Origin: Nostoc sp. FACHB-892
Lineage (GTDB): Bacteria; Cyanobacteriota; Cyanobacteriia; Cyanobacteriales; Nostocaceae
Length of the DNA stretch: 64,000 bases
Reading direction: 5' to 3'
Assembly (NCBI RefSeq): GCF_014698795.1
Contig: NZ_JACJTR010000001.1
Location: forward strand, 539,294 to 603,293
The stretch's first letter is position 1; each line of letters begins with the position of its first letter. Position numbers and translations under genes: made by a program. A model generated the notes under the pieces. The model made no database searches and was not told the DNA's origin. It saw nothing but the letters and a program-made list of their open reading frames with translations. Below, piece by piece: positions 1-7,860 of this stretch.

Positions 1-436
1 TGCTTTCTGGTTTCATTTGCGATTTTATTGATTGATGCTCGTTAATTTGGTACGCCAATCTTTGATCTAAACTACCACCACGAATTTCCGTTTTTTGCTT
101 TCCGACTACTTCCAGATAAGCTCTGTCTTTGATTTTGGTTAAGCAACTGGATGATCCATTACTATCAGATATTGCATCATTAGTATGTTGCAGCATTTTT
201 ATGTTTTCACTTTGCTGTTGATTTACCCTAGTGGCTTTAGAGTTTTCTTTTAGCAATCGATTGTAGGTGCGGTATGGAATGTAATGGAGAGGATTATAGC
301 CAGCAAATCGCAGCATTAAAACACATGCCCAGGAATATTTACCAGCAAGAATTGCCTCAACTACTTTGTCAAATTGTTGAGCCTTCACTGTCTTATCTAA
401 GTTACTACTAATGCCTGCAATGTCTTGATTCATCAT
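1..436 (-). CDS. hetP: HetP family heterocyst commitment protein, C-terminus cut by window edge
   Basis: Reading leftward from an ATG ATG pair at 436-431, an open frame runs off the window after about 145 codons. It was read by hand because it is incomplete. The N-terminal part has the segments [20 protein letters not shown] and [18 protein letters not shown], which I recognise as the conserved HetP core; the following part is Gln/Ser/Asn-rich and variable, as in the family. HetP acts early in heterocyst commitment under HetR control in Anabaena. The 1-kb leader with a HetR-type palindrome (838-854) and the hetC-like ORF upstream repeat the hetC-hetP order of Anabaena. Full-length HetP is only slightly longer than what is visible. 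The call is firm for the family; paralogues exist, so hetP itself is inferred from context. Confidence 0.85.
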   Translation of the reverse strand, partial: MMNQDIAGISSNLDKTVKAQQFDKVVEAILAGKYSWACVLMLRFAGYNPLHYIPYRTYNRLLKENSKATRVNQQQSENIKMLQHTNDAISDSNGSSSCLTKIKDRAYLEVVGKQKTEIRGGSLDQRLAYQINEHQSIKSQMKPES

Positions 437-1466
437 AGTTTTTATTTACCTGGGATGAAGTAATTTAGGTTAGATTCTGCGATTGTTGATTTTTAAATTA
501 AAGCTTACAAACTGCACTAGCCTTTTTGCAGCTTCTAATCGCTTTTAGGATTAACAAACTGTTTTCAACTCCTAATTAAACAACTTTGTCTGTTCAATTG
601 GTTGTATTTCTTACTACTGCTAAATTAAGCATTTTCCGGGAAGTTTGCATATTTTTTTAGGTAATAGAAAAAATATTTGTCTTTGAGCATTAACAACACT
701 ATTGGTATTTATACTATTTTTTACTATTAATGCCATCTACGGATTTAGCAGATTATTAAGCTAAATTTACTGAATCTACTTTGATATGCAGATGCGTATT
801 GTGCAACTTTTAATTTTGACCCCCTTTGCTAAATAATGAGGGGTAAGACCCCTCATGCAATATCAATTTAAACCTTTTATTATTGTCGAGTCACTAGAAA
901 ATATTAGCATTAACTAGGAGGTAAAACAACTTGTAAAAATAGCAATATATAAAAGTTTGATAAAACGAGAATTTTCATACTAATTGGAAATATTTTTAAA
1001 ATATTCTCAATTAGAGAATATTGTTATCTTTTATCTTTGTATGCCTTGATATACAAAGGTTACAGCTTTAGCATATCTAGGATAAAATCGCTATAAAGCG
1101 CTCATGGATATCTCATGAGTATCATCAATAACTTACAAATAATCTAAATTCTAAAACTAATTATTTATTAGTAGGAATATCTGATTTTAATAATCACAAG
1201 TGGAGTTTATTAAAATATACGCAACAGAATGCTAATACAAAAAATATAGCAGGCTGAATCTGTATAGCTTAAGCTAATTCACTAATATATATAAAGCTAA
1301 ATAGCAGAGGATGTTGCTAGTTTTATTCAATAGCAATTTATAAACATATTAATATCTAACAATTTTTTATATATAAGATTACAGATGCCGTTGCCGTTGG
1401 GCTAGATGGTAATATAAACCAAAAATTACTATGAGTTATTGATAAGCCCTTTGTTAAAAAGTATAC
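437..1466. other. Long AT-rich gene-free leader upstream of hetP
   Basis: About 1 kb with no convincing ORF on either strand, strongly AT-rich. It separates the hetC-like ORF from hetP, both on the minus strand. Apart from the HetR-type palindrome at 838-854 I see no repeat, tRNA or terminator. In Anabaena hetP has a long regulatory leader, so a promoter function is expected; no start site can be placed from sequence alone. Confidence 0.6.
838..854 (-). promoter_or_regulatory. Predicted HetR-binding palindrome upstream of hetP
   Basis: Plus-strand sequence GAGGGGTAAGACCCCTC is a palindrome with 7-bp arms and a 3-bp centre; one more base pair on each side (T/A) extends it to 837-855. On the minus strand, the hetP sense, it reads GAGGGGTCTTACCCCTC. 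From memory, the HetR target upstream of Anabaena hetP used in the HetR-DNA crystal structures is GAGGGGTCTAACCCCTC, one base different. The centre lies about 410 nt upstream of the hetP start codon. Confidence 0.8.
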
Positions 1467-2246
1467 CTATGTTTGTAACAAAGATATAGCCGACATTATG
1501 AAGGTAATAGGAGCTTGATTAATTTGGGTTAATTTCTGTTTAAACTTGCGTGCTAAATCGATATTTAAAGCACTAATCTCTTCGTCCAAAATCAGAATCG
1601 CTGAATTCTTAATCAGTGTGCAAACCAATGAAGTAAAAATAATTTGTCTGAGTAATTTTCGGTAATGCCACAATGTTTGCCAATAATAATTGAAGGAGAG
1701 TTTCTCACCTTTGGGAGCATTCAAGTTTTCCGTAAAGTTTAAAAGTAGGGTATATGCTGTCCTGCTAGCTTCAAATTGTGAACGCCAAAGCCATTCCTTG
1801 CCTATGGCTGGATTACTTAATATGCGATCGCCTTGAACTCGCCAGACAAGTAAATAATAAATTACTTGCCAATGAGCTACCCACGGGTTATAATATGAGT
1901 CCAGCTTACTAAGACTCGCCCTTACTGCTAGCGCTTCCAAGAGCAGATGAGTTGAGGCTTCTCCTTGAATAGTTGCGTTTGACGCAATTAGCTGCACCTG
2001 ACCCTGGCAAACTGAATACAAAAAATTTCTATTTTCTTCAATTTTCCCATCTAGATTGTAGATAATTGTCTCCTCACCTTGTTGAAACTCATGGAAAACC
2101 CGAACTTGGCTAAATTGCGATTCTAGGTTTGTATCCTCGGCAACTAAGCTCAAAAATCTGAGCATAGCTACTTTTGGAGTGGGAGACTGCTGATTACTTG
2201 TATATTTCACATCTCCCCGGACTCTTAATGATGAAGAGGAGTTCAT
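1467..2246 (-). pseudogene. Internally deleted hetC-like peptidase/ABC exporter remnant (259 codons, frame open)
   Basis: The product is a patchwork of the ends of a HetC-type exporter. Residues about 45-100 look like a cyclic-nucleotide-binding-type domain (NFLYSVCQGQVQLIA). Residues 120-170 match the second half of a C39 peptidase (HWQVIYYLLVW, then SNPAIG), but the catalytic His is Tyr130 and the catalytic Asp is Asn145. Residues 184-212 look like the start of the first transmembrane block (YYWQTLWHYRKLL). The next residues are already the Walker B and D-loop of the ATPase (AILILDEEISALN), and the switch-His position is lost. Most of the membrane domain, Walker A and signature motif are missing. 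HetC is about 1,000 residues. The upstream position, orientation and spacing relative to hetP support a hetC origin. The frame is still open, so a small product may be made, but not a working transporter. Confidence 0.65.
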
Positions 2247-2680
2247 GGTTTAATTTCGGTTGTTTGGGTAAACTTAATAGCTTGTGCGAACTAAGTATTT
2301 ATAGAGCGAAAAGGTTGATAACTCTTTCGCTGATTTGGTTTTACATCATTCGACTAGCCTATGTAAAACGCAATTACTTATGTTTTTAATCACACAATAT
2401 TTCAATTTCATTTCTTACATTTATGGCTAAAGCTAGTAATAGTTGCATTTTTTGAAAGAGTGGTCTTGAATTCTCAATCCTTCAACTCTTACCATTACTG
2501 AAAATTTCCTTCGCTTCCGGAAATACTCGGAAAATAAAATCACAAAACTAGACTCTGCTTTTTCAGATGAAGACAGGCTAAATTTGGCATTACGCATACC
2601 AAATATGACCGTTCGTAGGGACGCACAGCTATGCACCCCTACGTGTGTTGCATCAAAACGGTTTTCGTTTTAATAGCAAA
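2247..2680. other. Gene-free interval
   Basis: No convincing gene. A 67-codon minus-strand ORF inside it has no recognisable feature and probably arises by chance. Near the right end lies a GTAGGG-type imperfect palindrome (2614-2643). Confidence 0.5.
2614..2643. repeat. REP-like palindrome (CGTAGGG...CCCTACG)
   Basis: Imperfect inverted repeat with outer arms CGTAGGG/CCCTACG and inner GCA/TGC pairs. It belongs to the same GTAGGG(G)-type family as the palindromes at 6009-7411, 18761, 22483 and 30581. It lies 38 nt beyond the stop of the GH116 gene and could form a hairpin at the end of its transcript. Confidence 0.65.
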
Positions 2681-5086
2681 TCAATTAATAACTAAGTAAA
2701 TTCCCCAAATCGCCATTGCCCGTAAGTAAGTGCTAGCGCGGAAAGTACCAGCTGCGGTGATAGCTTCAGGGGTACGAAATTGCAGACCATTGTCATAAAT
2801 TTGCTGCACTACAGCTTGCGTCAATTTCAACGCTTCATCCTTCATTCCCATCTGCACAAGAAAAGCCGCCAGTCCAAAGTTTATACCTGTCCAAACTTCT
2901 AGGGGATGAGTCGCTTTCGGGTTTTCTGGTGAACCGTCAGGACGAACACCATTAGCAGCACCAAACTCACCATTGCAGAATTTCAAAAAGCACGCATCAT
3001 AAACAGTTTTCAAGGCAGAGAGGGTGCGATCGCTCGGTACAATATCAGGTAAATCTAGTAGTCGGGCGTAGAATTGTCCGCACAATTGATCTGCCATGAC
3101 TACATCAGAGCCACTTTCACTATCAAGTTTGTAATATTGCCCATTCCAGAGTTTTTCTTGATAAATAGGGCGAGATTGTTTTAACCAAGCTTCATAGGTT
3201 GATTTTTGAACCGCCAAGATGCTAGGGTCGCCAAGTTTGTGAGTTAATAAAATATCGCAAATTGCGATCGCAGCCTCTAGCGCCGCCAACCACAACCCAC
3301 CACAATAGGCGCTGACACCTTGTAACCGCCAATCATCAAAGGTTTGGTCAGGCGCACCGGAATTTTCGGGAATCCCATCGCCATCAAGGTCAAAAGTTTT
3401 CAGGTAGTCGAGGGTTTGAACGATCGCACTCCAGCAATCTGCCAAGAATTCTACATCGTCAGCACCCGTGAGTAAAAAATCACGGTATACTTGCAAGACA
3501 AAATCACTACCCAAATCCTTCCATAAATTGCAGTCTTGATAGCTGGTGTAGTTGGTTTTCTCCCAAACGTGTTCATTGGGTGCGCCTAAGTCGTGGGGTG
3601 TTGCACCTGCAACTTTGCGAACTGCGATCGGGCTTTCTGCCTTAATTGTCATGTAATAGCCAATGATTCGGGGTGTATCATCACCTTGAGGAATCGCTCG
3701 TGCAAATGCCCGCATTACTGACTTCTCTAATTCTGGAAACAGCATCAGCAGGGCAAAGGAGCCATATAATCGCACATCTAAACTTTCATACCAACGGTAA
3801 TCTAGACACTCTAGCACTGCAAACTGACCGATGGGGTCAAGTTCTGATGCTGCATTCCAGAGAGTACCGCCGCTGGTAAGGTCATAAAGCTCATTAAATA
3901 GAGCCATCTTAAACCAGTTGGGTAAATCTTCCCGGTCGAGAATCGGTTTTTGCCAACTTTGAATTTGCGATCGCCAGCTTTGATATTCTTGTAGTGCGGT
4001 AGATGCGATCGCCCAAGCGTTGTTTCCATTTTTACCAAAAAAGTCTGTATATCTGCGGTAATAATTGACCCCGGTGGCAAATTCTGTAATCGGCAAATCC
4101 CAAGCCAGGACAAAGGGAATTTCGAGAGTTTCTCCTGGTTGAAGAGTGAAACGGATTGCCATTGCAGCCCCTAATTGTTCACCTTCTGCTACTGGATTTG
4201 CATCTATATAATTGGGCAAAGAACCATCTTTTGCAAAGTTTTGCCACACCTCATCACCTGTACCATTAGGATTCCATCGGCTGTGATGAAATACTTGCAC
4301 CTGGGGATGCTTAACTGTAGCAATACACCAAGTTCCGTCACCTTCTTGCAAAGCATCACTACCAGCCCGACCTAAAACACAGCCAAACTGTTGTGTATTT
4401 TCAACTATCTGGTTATAGTTCCCTTGACTTTCGCCCCACCGTGGTTGGTATTCGTAAACCGGACTACCATCATCGCGCACCCGCACTTCGGGAGATTTGA
4501 GAGCGTTTGTAAACCAGCCCACCATATTTTGCCAAGTGAGCATAATGCTGAGAGTAATCGGTGCATCCGTGGGGTTGTAGGCATTCCAAAGGAATATTGC
4601 TACAGGGTAGCTAGCTTCTTGGTAATTACCTGCCCAAATTGGTGAAAACTGCTCACAAGTCAACTGTGCTTGAAATACATTTTCATACGCAAACCAGCTA
4701 CGTGGGTATAGCGCGTGATAATTGCCTGTCCCTTGTGTAGCGGGAAGCGTCGGATACCATTGCCAAGCTTTGAGAGTGTCATCATCTGGCGCTTGGGTAG
4801 ATAAAGCGTAGGCTTGGGAAGATGTGCCATTTGACTCAAACACACTGAATTGACAAGCGGGAACGTTTTTGAAGGTATGCTCACCGCCGTCGATGTGCCA
4901 CAAGTTAAAATCTCCCCGTGAAGAACGACCGATGCAACCCGCACCAAAGCCACCTAAAGGCATACCATGCCAAGGGCCATCATCGATATTACTTGCATAG
5001 CGGACGGTATAAGGTTTGTCCCAGCCTAAGCCGATGGGACGGCTCCAAGTGCAAGAGGGAATTTTCACAGAGAGTTGATTTGTCAT
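2681..5086 (-). CDS. GH116 non-lysosomal glucosylceramidase (GBA2-like) family protein
   Basis: 801 residues, about the size of bacterial GH116 beta-glucosidases. The N-terminal beta-sandwich domain has the family segment GGFGAGCIGRSSRGDFNLWH. The C-terminal (alpha/alpha)6 barrel carries the nucleophile region LECLDYRWYESLDVRLYGSF and the acid/base region APDQTFDDW followed by GVSAYCGGLW. Known family members cleave beta-glucosides and glucosylceramide; the natural substrate in cyanobacteria is not known, though glycolipids or glycans are plausible. There is no signal peptide, so it is probably cytoplasmic. The ATG at 5086 begins the conserved sequence and no better start lies upstream. It has no operon partner: the next gene diverges from 5256. 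Confidence 0.88.
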   Translation of the reverse strand: MTNQLSVKIPSCTWSRPIGLGWDKPYTVRYASNIDDGPWHGMPLGGFGAGCIGRSSRGDFNLWHIDGGEHTFKNVPACQFSVFESNGTSSQAYALSTQAPDDDTLKAWQWYPTLPATQGTGNYHALYPRSWFAYENVFQAQLTCEQFSPIWAGNYQEASYPVAIFLWNAYNPTDAPITLSIMLTWQNMVGWFTNALKSPEVRVRDDGSPVYEYQPRWGESQGNYNQIVENTQQFGCVLGRAGSDALQEGDGTWCIATVKHPQVQVFHHSRWNPNGTGDEVWQNFAKDGSLPNYIDANPVAEGEQLGAAMAIRFTLQPGETLEIPFVLAWDLPITEFATGVNYYRRYTDFFGKNGNNAWAIASTALQEYQSWRSQIQSWQKPILDREDLPNWFKMALFNELYDLTSGGTLWNAASELDPIGQFAVLECLDYRWYESLDVRLYGSFALLMLFPELEKSVMRAFARAIPQGDDTPRIIGYYMTIKAESPIAVRKVAGATPHDLGAPNEHVWEKTNYTSYQDCNLWKDLGSDFVLQVYRDFLLTGADDVEFLADCWSAIVQTLDYLKTFDLDGDGIPENSGAPDQTFDDWRLQGVSAYCGGLWLAALEAAIAICDILLTHKLGDPSILAVQKSTYEAWLKQSRPIYQEKLWNGQYYKLDSESGSDVVMADQLCGQFYARLLDLPDIVPSDRTLSALKTVYDACFLKFCNGEFGAANGVRPDGSPENPKATHPLEVWTGINFGLAAFLVQMGMKDEALKLTQAVVQQIYDNGLQFRTPEAITAAGTFRASTYLRAMAIWGIYLVIN

Positions 5087-5255
5087 CGCCTAATGTTACA
5101 GCGTGCAGTTACGTCCATGAAGACTAGCGCGATGTGCGATTTTTCTCAAGGGGCACAATGATCTAAGGGCATGGGTATTGCCGTGTCCCTATCTGGTAAT
5201 TTTGTTGTATATGTGGGCACTCTAAAGTTAAGTAACATACTGGAGATTAATTTCT

Positions 5256-5729
5256 ATGTCCACAGCCCCAATTAGTGCAACACTAGCGCAATCAGAGAGA
5301 GATGCCGTCTTGCAAGCGATCGCCACCATTAAAGAAAAACTACCATTTTTGATTGATTTAAGTAACGAGGAGCGTAAAGCTTTACCCAAGATGGGAGATA
5401 AAAGCCGTGCCTTTGTCAGCAAAGCATTGGAAGTAGCGACACAGAACCCAGAGTTTTTGCCGCGATCGTTTGACCTCAATGAGATGCGGAAAGACGTACA
5501 ATTATTTGAAGCTTTGTATCCAGTATTGCTGTCTTTGTCGCAATTACAAGAGTTGCTGGATGATACTTCGCTAGCAGTGGGCAGTGAAGCTTATGCAGCC
5601 GCGTTGCAGGTGTATAACTATGCCAAAGCTAGTGGACAAGGCGCTGGTTTAGATGGGGTAGTTGAAGAAATGGGGCAAAGGTTCGCCCGTAAATCTCGGA
5701 AATCCAAGCCTCAAGCAGCAGCGTTGTAG
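5256..5729 (+). CDS. Conserved hypothetical protein, 157 aa
   Basis: A soluble, mostly helical protein with a basic C-terminal tail (ARKSRKSKPQ). The middle has DLSNEERKALPKMGDKSRAF and a helical repeat-like part rich in Leu/Ala. I recognise it as a type found in cyanobacteria but know no function and see no catalytic motif. A GGAG sequence about 10 nt before the ATG at 5256 supports this start. The gene diverges from the GH116 gene with 169 nt between starts, so the two may share a promoter region. Downstream is the repeat-rich island. Confidence 0.75.
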   Translation: MSTAPISATLAQSERDAVLQAIATIKEKLPFLIDLSNEERKALPKMGDKSRAFVSKALEVATQNPEFLPRSFDLNEMRKDVQLFEALYPVLLSLSQLQELLDDTSLAVGSEAYAAALQVYNYAKASGQGAGLDGVVEEMGQRFARKSRKSKPQAAAL

Positions 5730-6008
5730 AAAATAGCTCGGTGATTGCACTTCTAAGGTGCAATGTTGAGGTTCAGAACTCGGATGTTGGAGTAAATTGC
5801 TCGGCGTTCCGAGTTCTGAACTCGAAGCTTCAACCTCAGAACATAGAATTTCGAGATGAGAACACAAAACTTGGAGCTATGAACAGCAACGTCCGAGATC
5901 CAAGAGTGAATGATAGTGAGTTAGGAGCGATCGCTTTTGTTATCATCCCATCTTCACAAACCTGCAACCTCAAAAAACACAAATTACTTATCACCAATAT
6001 CTTGCGTA

Positions 6009-6030
6009 GGGGCACAACAATGTTGTGCCC
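6009..6030. repeat. REP palindrome (GGGCACAACA type)
   Basis: GGGCACAACAATGTTGTGCCC with a preceding GTAG: a near-perfect inverted repeat inside copy A of the direct repeat. The same sequence type recurs at 6481-6502 and inside the transposase gene at 7006-7030. Confidence 0.8.
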
Positions 6031-6155
6031 TGATATAACTGTTCACCCTAGCCAATATTTTATTTGTAATTTCCCATAGAGTAATTAGTACCATTCAAAT
6101 GGAATACGCACTGTGCAAAACAATATTGTTTCTCGTTGAGATGCCAGATGGGTTC

Positions 6156-6181
6156 GGGGCACGGCAATGCCGTGCCCCTAC
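6156..6181. repeat. REP palindrome (GGGCACGGCA type)
   Basis: GGGGCACGGCAATGCCGTGC followed by CCCTAC: a perfect-arm inverted repeat ending copy A. It is preceded by CGTTGAGATGCC, which also precedes the copies at 6630 and 7387. Confidence 0.8.
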
Positions 6182-6236
6182 AATGGTCTGTACTTATTAT
6201 CTCCATCATTTAGGCTCAGAACTCCAGTTTTCACTT

Positions 6237-6362
6237 TCAGAACTCGAAACTTCGACCTTTGAACTCGGAACTTCGACCTCTGAACTCGGAACTTCAACCT
6301 CTGAACTCAGAACTTCGACCTCTGAACTCGAAACTTCGACCTCTGAACTCAAAACTTCGTGT
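6237..6362. repeat. 21-bp tandem repeat, six copies
   Basis: Six consecutive 21-bp units of the form TCTGAACTCGGAACTTCGAC plus C, differing at one to four positions. The period is three times seven, like the heptanucleotide-based short tandem repeats of Nostoc genomes. Degenerate single units occur at about 5770-5840 and 8640-8690. All six frames stay partly open because the period is a multiple of three, which produces spurious ORFs. Confidence 0.85.
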
Positions 6363-6480
6363 TTGGAACCGCAACATACGAGATCCAAGGCTCAATAATG
6401 GTGATTCAAGGGCGAATATTTTCCTTATTATTTTATCTTCACAAACCTGCAAACTAAAGCTACCACAAATATCTTGCGTA

Positions 6481-6502
6481 GGGGCACAACATTGTTGTGC
6501 CC
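6481..6502. repeat. REP palindrome (GGGCACAACA type)
   Basis: GGGCACAACATTGTTGTGCCC, preceded by GCGTA and followed by TGATAC, as in the copy at 6009. It has the same central ATT as the copy inside the transposase gene. Confidence 0.8.
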
Positions 6503-6629
6503 TGATACAACTGTTCACCCCAACCAATAATTTATTTGTAATTTCCCGTAAAAGAATTAGTATCATTCAAATTTAATATGCATCGTGCAAAACAATATTA
6601 TTTATCGTTGAGATGCCAAATGGGTTAGA

Positions 6630-6654
6630 GGGCACGGCAATGCCGTGCCCCTAC
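6630..6654. repeat. REP palindrome (GGGCACGGCA type)
   Basis: GGGCACGGCAATGCCGTGCC followed by CCTAC, at the end of copy B and just upstream of the transposase gene. With the copy at 7387-7411 it brackets that gene. Confidence 0.8.
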
Positions 6655-6729
6655 GTTTTGTATATAGGTGCAAATAAAAATCATCGATTAAAATAAACAC
6701 ATATTGCTAATAACTAAATATAAAAATTC

Positions 6730-7326
6730 ATGGCTTATGATCCACAAATACATCATCGCCATTCTATTCGCTTAAAAGGGTACGATTACACCCAATCTGG
6801 CGCATATTTCATCACCATTTGCACCAAAGCGCGGCAATGTTTATTTGGTAATGTGGTTAAAAGCGAAATGCAATTAAATTATTTAGGTCATATTGCCTTC
6901 AACTACTGGCAAACAATACCCGATCATTTTCCCCATATTGAATTAGATACCTTTGTAGTCATGCCTAACCATCTACACGGCATCTTAATCATCACCGATA
7001 AACCTGTAGGGGCACAACATTGTTGTGCCCTCAATCAACATCTCGCCCACAACACAGAAAAATTCGGTAAACCTTTACATGGTTCTATTTCTACAGTTAT
7101 TCGTAGCTATAAAGGCGTTGTCACCAAACGCATTAATATAATTTGGCAGACCAAAGGACAATCAATCTGGCAACGAAATTTTTATGAACACATTGGAAGA
7201 GAACAAAAATCTCTAGATAATATCCGAGAATATATTTTAAATAATCCCCAGCGTTGGGCAGATGATCCAGAAAACCCGCAACATAATTTTGACGATGGAG
7301 ATTTCCTGTTTGACATCCCTTTTTGA
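6730..7326 (+). CDS. REP-associated tyrosine transposase (RAYT, TnpA_REP / IS200-like Y1)
   Basis: 198 residues with the Y1_Tnp/RAYT features: an N-terminal RLKGYDYTQSGAYFITICT, the HUH motif in FVVMPNHLHGILII, and a C-terminal helix with the likely catalytic Tyr in IREYILNNPQRW. RAYTs are thought to cut and mobilise REP palindromes, which are abundant here on both sides (6009-6654 and 7387-7411). The odd point is a copy of the palindrome inside the coding sequence at 7006-7030, read in frame as VGAQHCCAL just after the HUH strand. The frame is otherwise intact, so the protein may still be made. No clear ribosome-binding site precedes the ATG at 6730. Confidence 0.9.
   Translation: MAYDPQIHHRHSIRLKGYDYTQSGAYFITICTKARQCLFGNVVKSEMQLNYLGHIAFNYWQTIPDHFPHIELDTFVVMPNHLHGILIITDKPVGAQHCCALNQHLAHNTEKFGKPLHGSISTVIRSYKGVVTKRINIIWQTKGQSIWQRNFYEHIGREQKSLDNIREYILNNPQRWADDPENPQHNFDDGDFLFDIPF
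7006..7030. repeat. REP palindrome inside the RAYT coding sequence
   Basis: GTAGGGGCACAACATTGTTG followed by TGCCC lies within the transposase gene and is identical in its palindrome to the copy at 6481-6502. It adds codons without shifting the frame (residues about 93-101, VGAQHCCAL). Insertion probably affected a loop between the HUH strand and the C-terminal helices. Confidence 0.85.
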
Positions 7327-7386
7327 TTTCAAACCCTGTGTTATGTCATAAATATCAATTCGCGTTGAGATGCAACACATTGATAA

Positions 7387-7411
7387 GGGCACGGCATTGC
7401 CGTGCCCCTAC
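7387..7411. repeat. REP palindrome downstream of RAYT
   Basis: GGGCACGGCATTGCCGTGCC followed by CCTAC, preceded by CGTTGAGATGC as at 6156 and 6630. It starts 61 nt after the transposase stop codon. Confidence 0.8.
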
Positions 7412-7449
7412 GATTTTCTAAACTGGAACTACGTTGTAAGCACTCAATA

Positions 7450-7695
7450 ATGGCACAAATCACATTTAAGGTTGAAGTATTTTGGGATTCAGACGCAGAA
7501 GTTTGGGTAGCAACTAGTGATAATGTACCTGGATTGGTAACAGAAGCTTCTACGATTGAGGTTCTGACGCAAAAGCTGCGAGAAATAATTCCAGAACTGA
7601 TCGTTATCAACAAAATTGTCCCTCGTGACTATGTGGGTTCTATCACCTTTGAGTTAACCAGCCATCGACAAGAGTTGATTCAGGTGGCTTCATAG
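7450..7695 (+). CDS. HicB-like antitoxin, DUF1902 family
   Basis: 81 residues from the ATG at 7450; the longer frame from 7402 adds sequence lying in the REP palindrome's flank, so I prefer the inner start. The protein has the HicB/DUF1902 pattern: VEVFWDSDAEVWVATSDNVPGL, then a Thr/Ala helix and LREIIPELI. Such proteins neutralise HicA mRNA interferases and usually repress their own operon. The next frame begins directly after the stop codon (7696) and encodes a truncated HicA. Confidence 0.75.
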   Translation: MAQITFKVEVFWDSDAEVWVATSDNVPGLVTEASTIEVLTQKLREIIPELIVINKIVPRDYVGSITFELTSHRQELIQVAS

Positions 7696-7815
7696 ATGGG
7701 TGCGTCGTTTACTCCTGAGTTGAAAAAGATGCTTTCAGAAGTTGGGTGCTACTTTGAACGGCAAGGCAAAGGAGATCATGAAATCTGGTACAGTGCAATT
7801 ACAGAGCGTCGGTAG
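7696..7815 (+). pseudogene. Truncated HicA mRNA-interferase toxin
   Basis: Starts with ATG immediately after the HicB stop and reads MGASFTPELKKMLSEVGCYF, ERQGKGDHEIWYSAITERR and stop: 39 codons. This is the N-terminal half of HicA, including the conserved G-x-H-x-x-W-like segment with the catalytic His (GDHEIW). The usual C-terminal part (roughly 25-30 residues) is absent. The bases after the stop (to about 7850) resemble that region only with frame changes, so the gene looks degraded. An active toxin is unlikely. Confidence 0.65.
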
Positions 7816-7860
7816 AGCAGCAAGAAATGCTACTAGAAATCAGATAGGAGGTAAACAAAA

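Larger units (their letters stand above)
5886..6181. repeat. Copy A of ~290-bp direct repeat
   Basis: Shares with copy B (6371-6655) the order: CGAGATCCAAG, a diverged spacer, CTTCACAAACCTGCAA, ATCTTGCGTAGGGGCAC palindrome, CTGTTCACCC, TTTATTTGTAATTTCCC, GTGCAAAACAATATT, CGTTGAGATGCC, and a closing GGGCACGGCAATGCCGTGCCC palindrome. The copies differ by scattered substitutions and short indels, so this is not a recent duplication. Confidence 0.8.
6371..6655. repeat. Copy B of ~290-bp direct repeat
   Basis: Second copy of the unit described at 5886-6181, ending with its palindrome 75 nt before the start codon of the RAYT transposase. The two copies and the transposase appear to form one repeat-transposase neighbourhood. 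Confidence 0.8.
5730..6729. other. Repeat-rich gene-free region upstream of the RAYT transposase
   Basis: One kilobase of repeats: degenerate GAACTCGAA-ACTTC-ACCTC motifs, two copies of a roughly 290-bp unit (5886-6181 and 6371-6655), a 21-bp tandem array between them, and four GGGCAC palindromes. Open frames here (for example 6099-6398) are translations of the tandem repeat (SELxTST repeats) and are unlikely to be genes. Confidence 0.75.

Noticed and set aside
437..1466. NtcA-type sites (GTA-N8-TAC) in the hetP leader
   Set aside because: No match with correct spacing was found by eye; near matches had wrong spacing.
2433..2636. 67-codon minus-strand frame
   Set aside because: It begins inside a REP-like palindrome and shows no conserved feature.
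6099..6398. 99-codon plus-strand and 60-codon minus-strand frames with SEL/SEV repeats
   Set aside because: They are translations of the 21-bp tandem repeat, open only because the period is a multiple of three.
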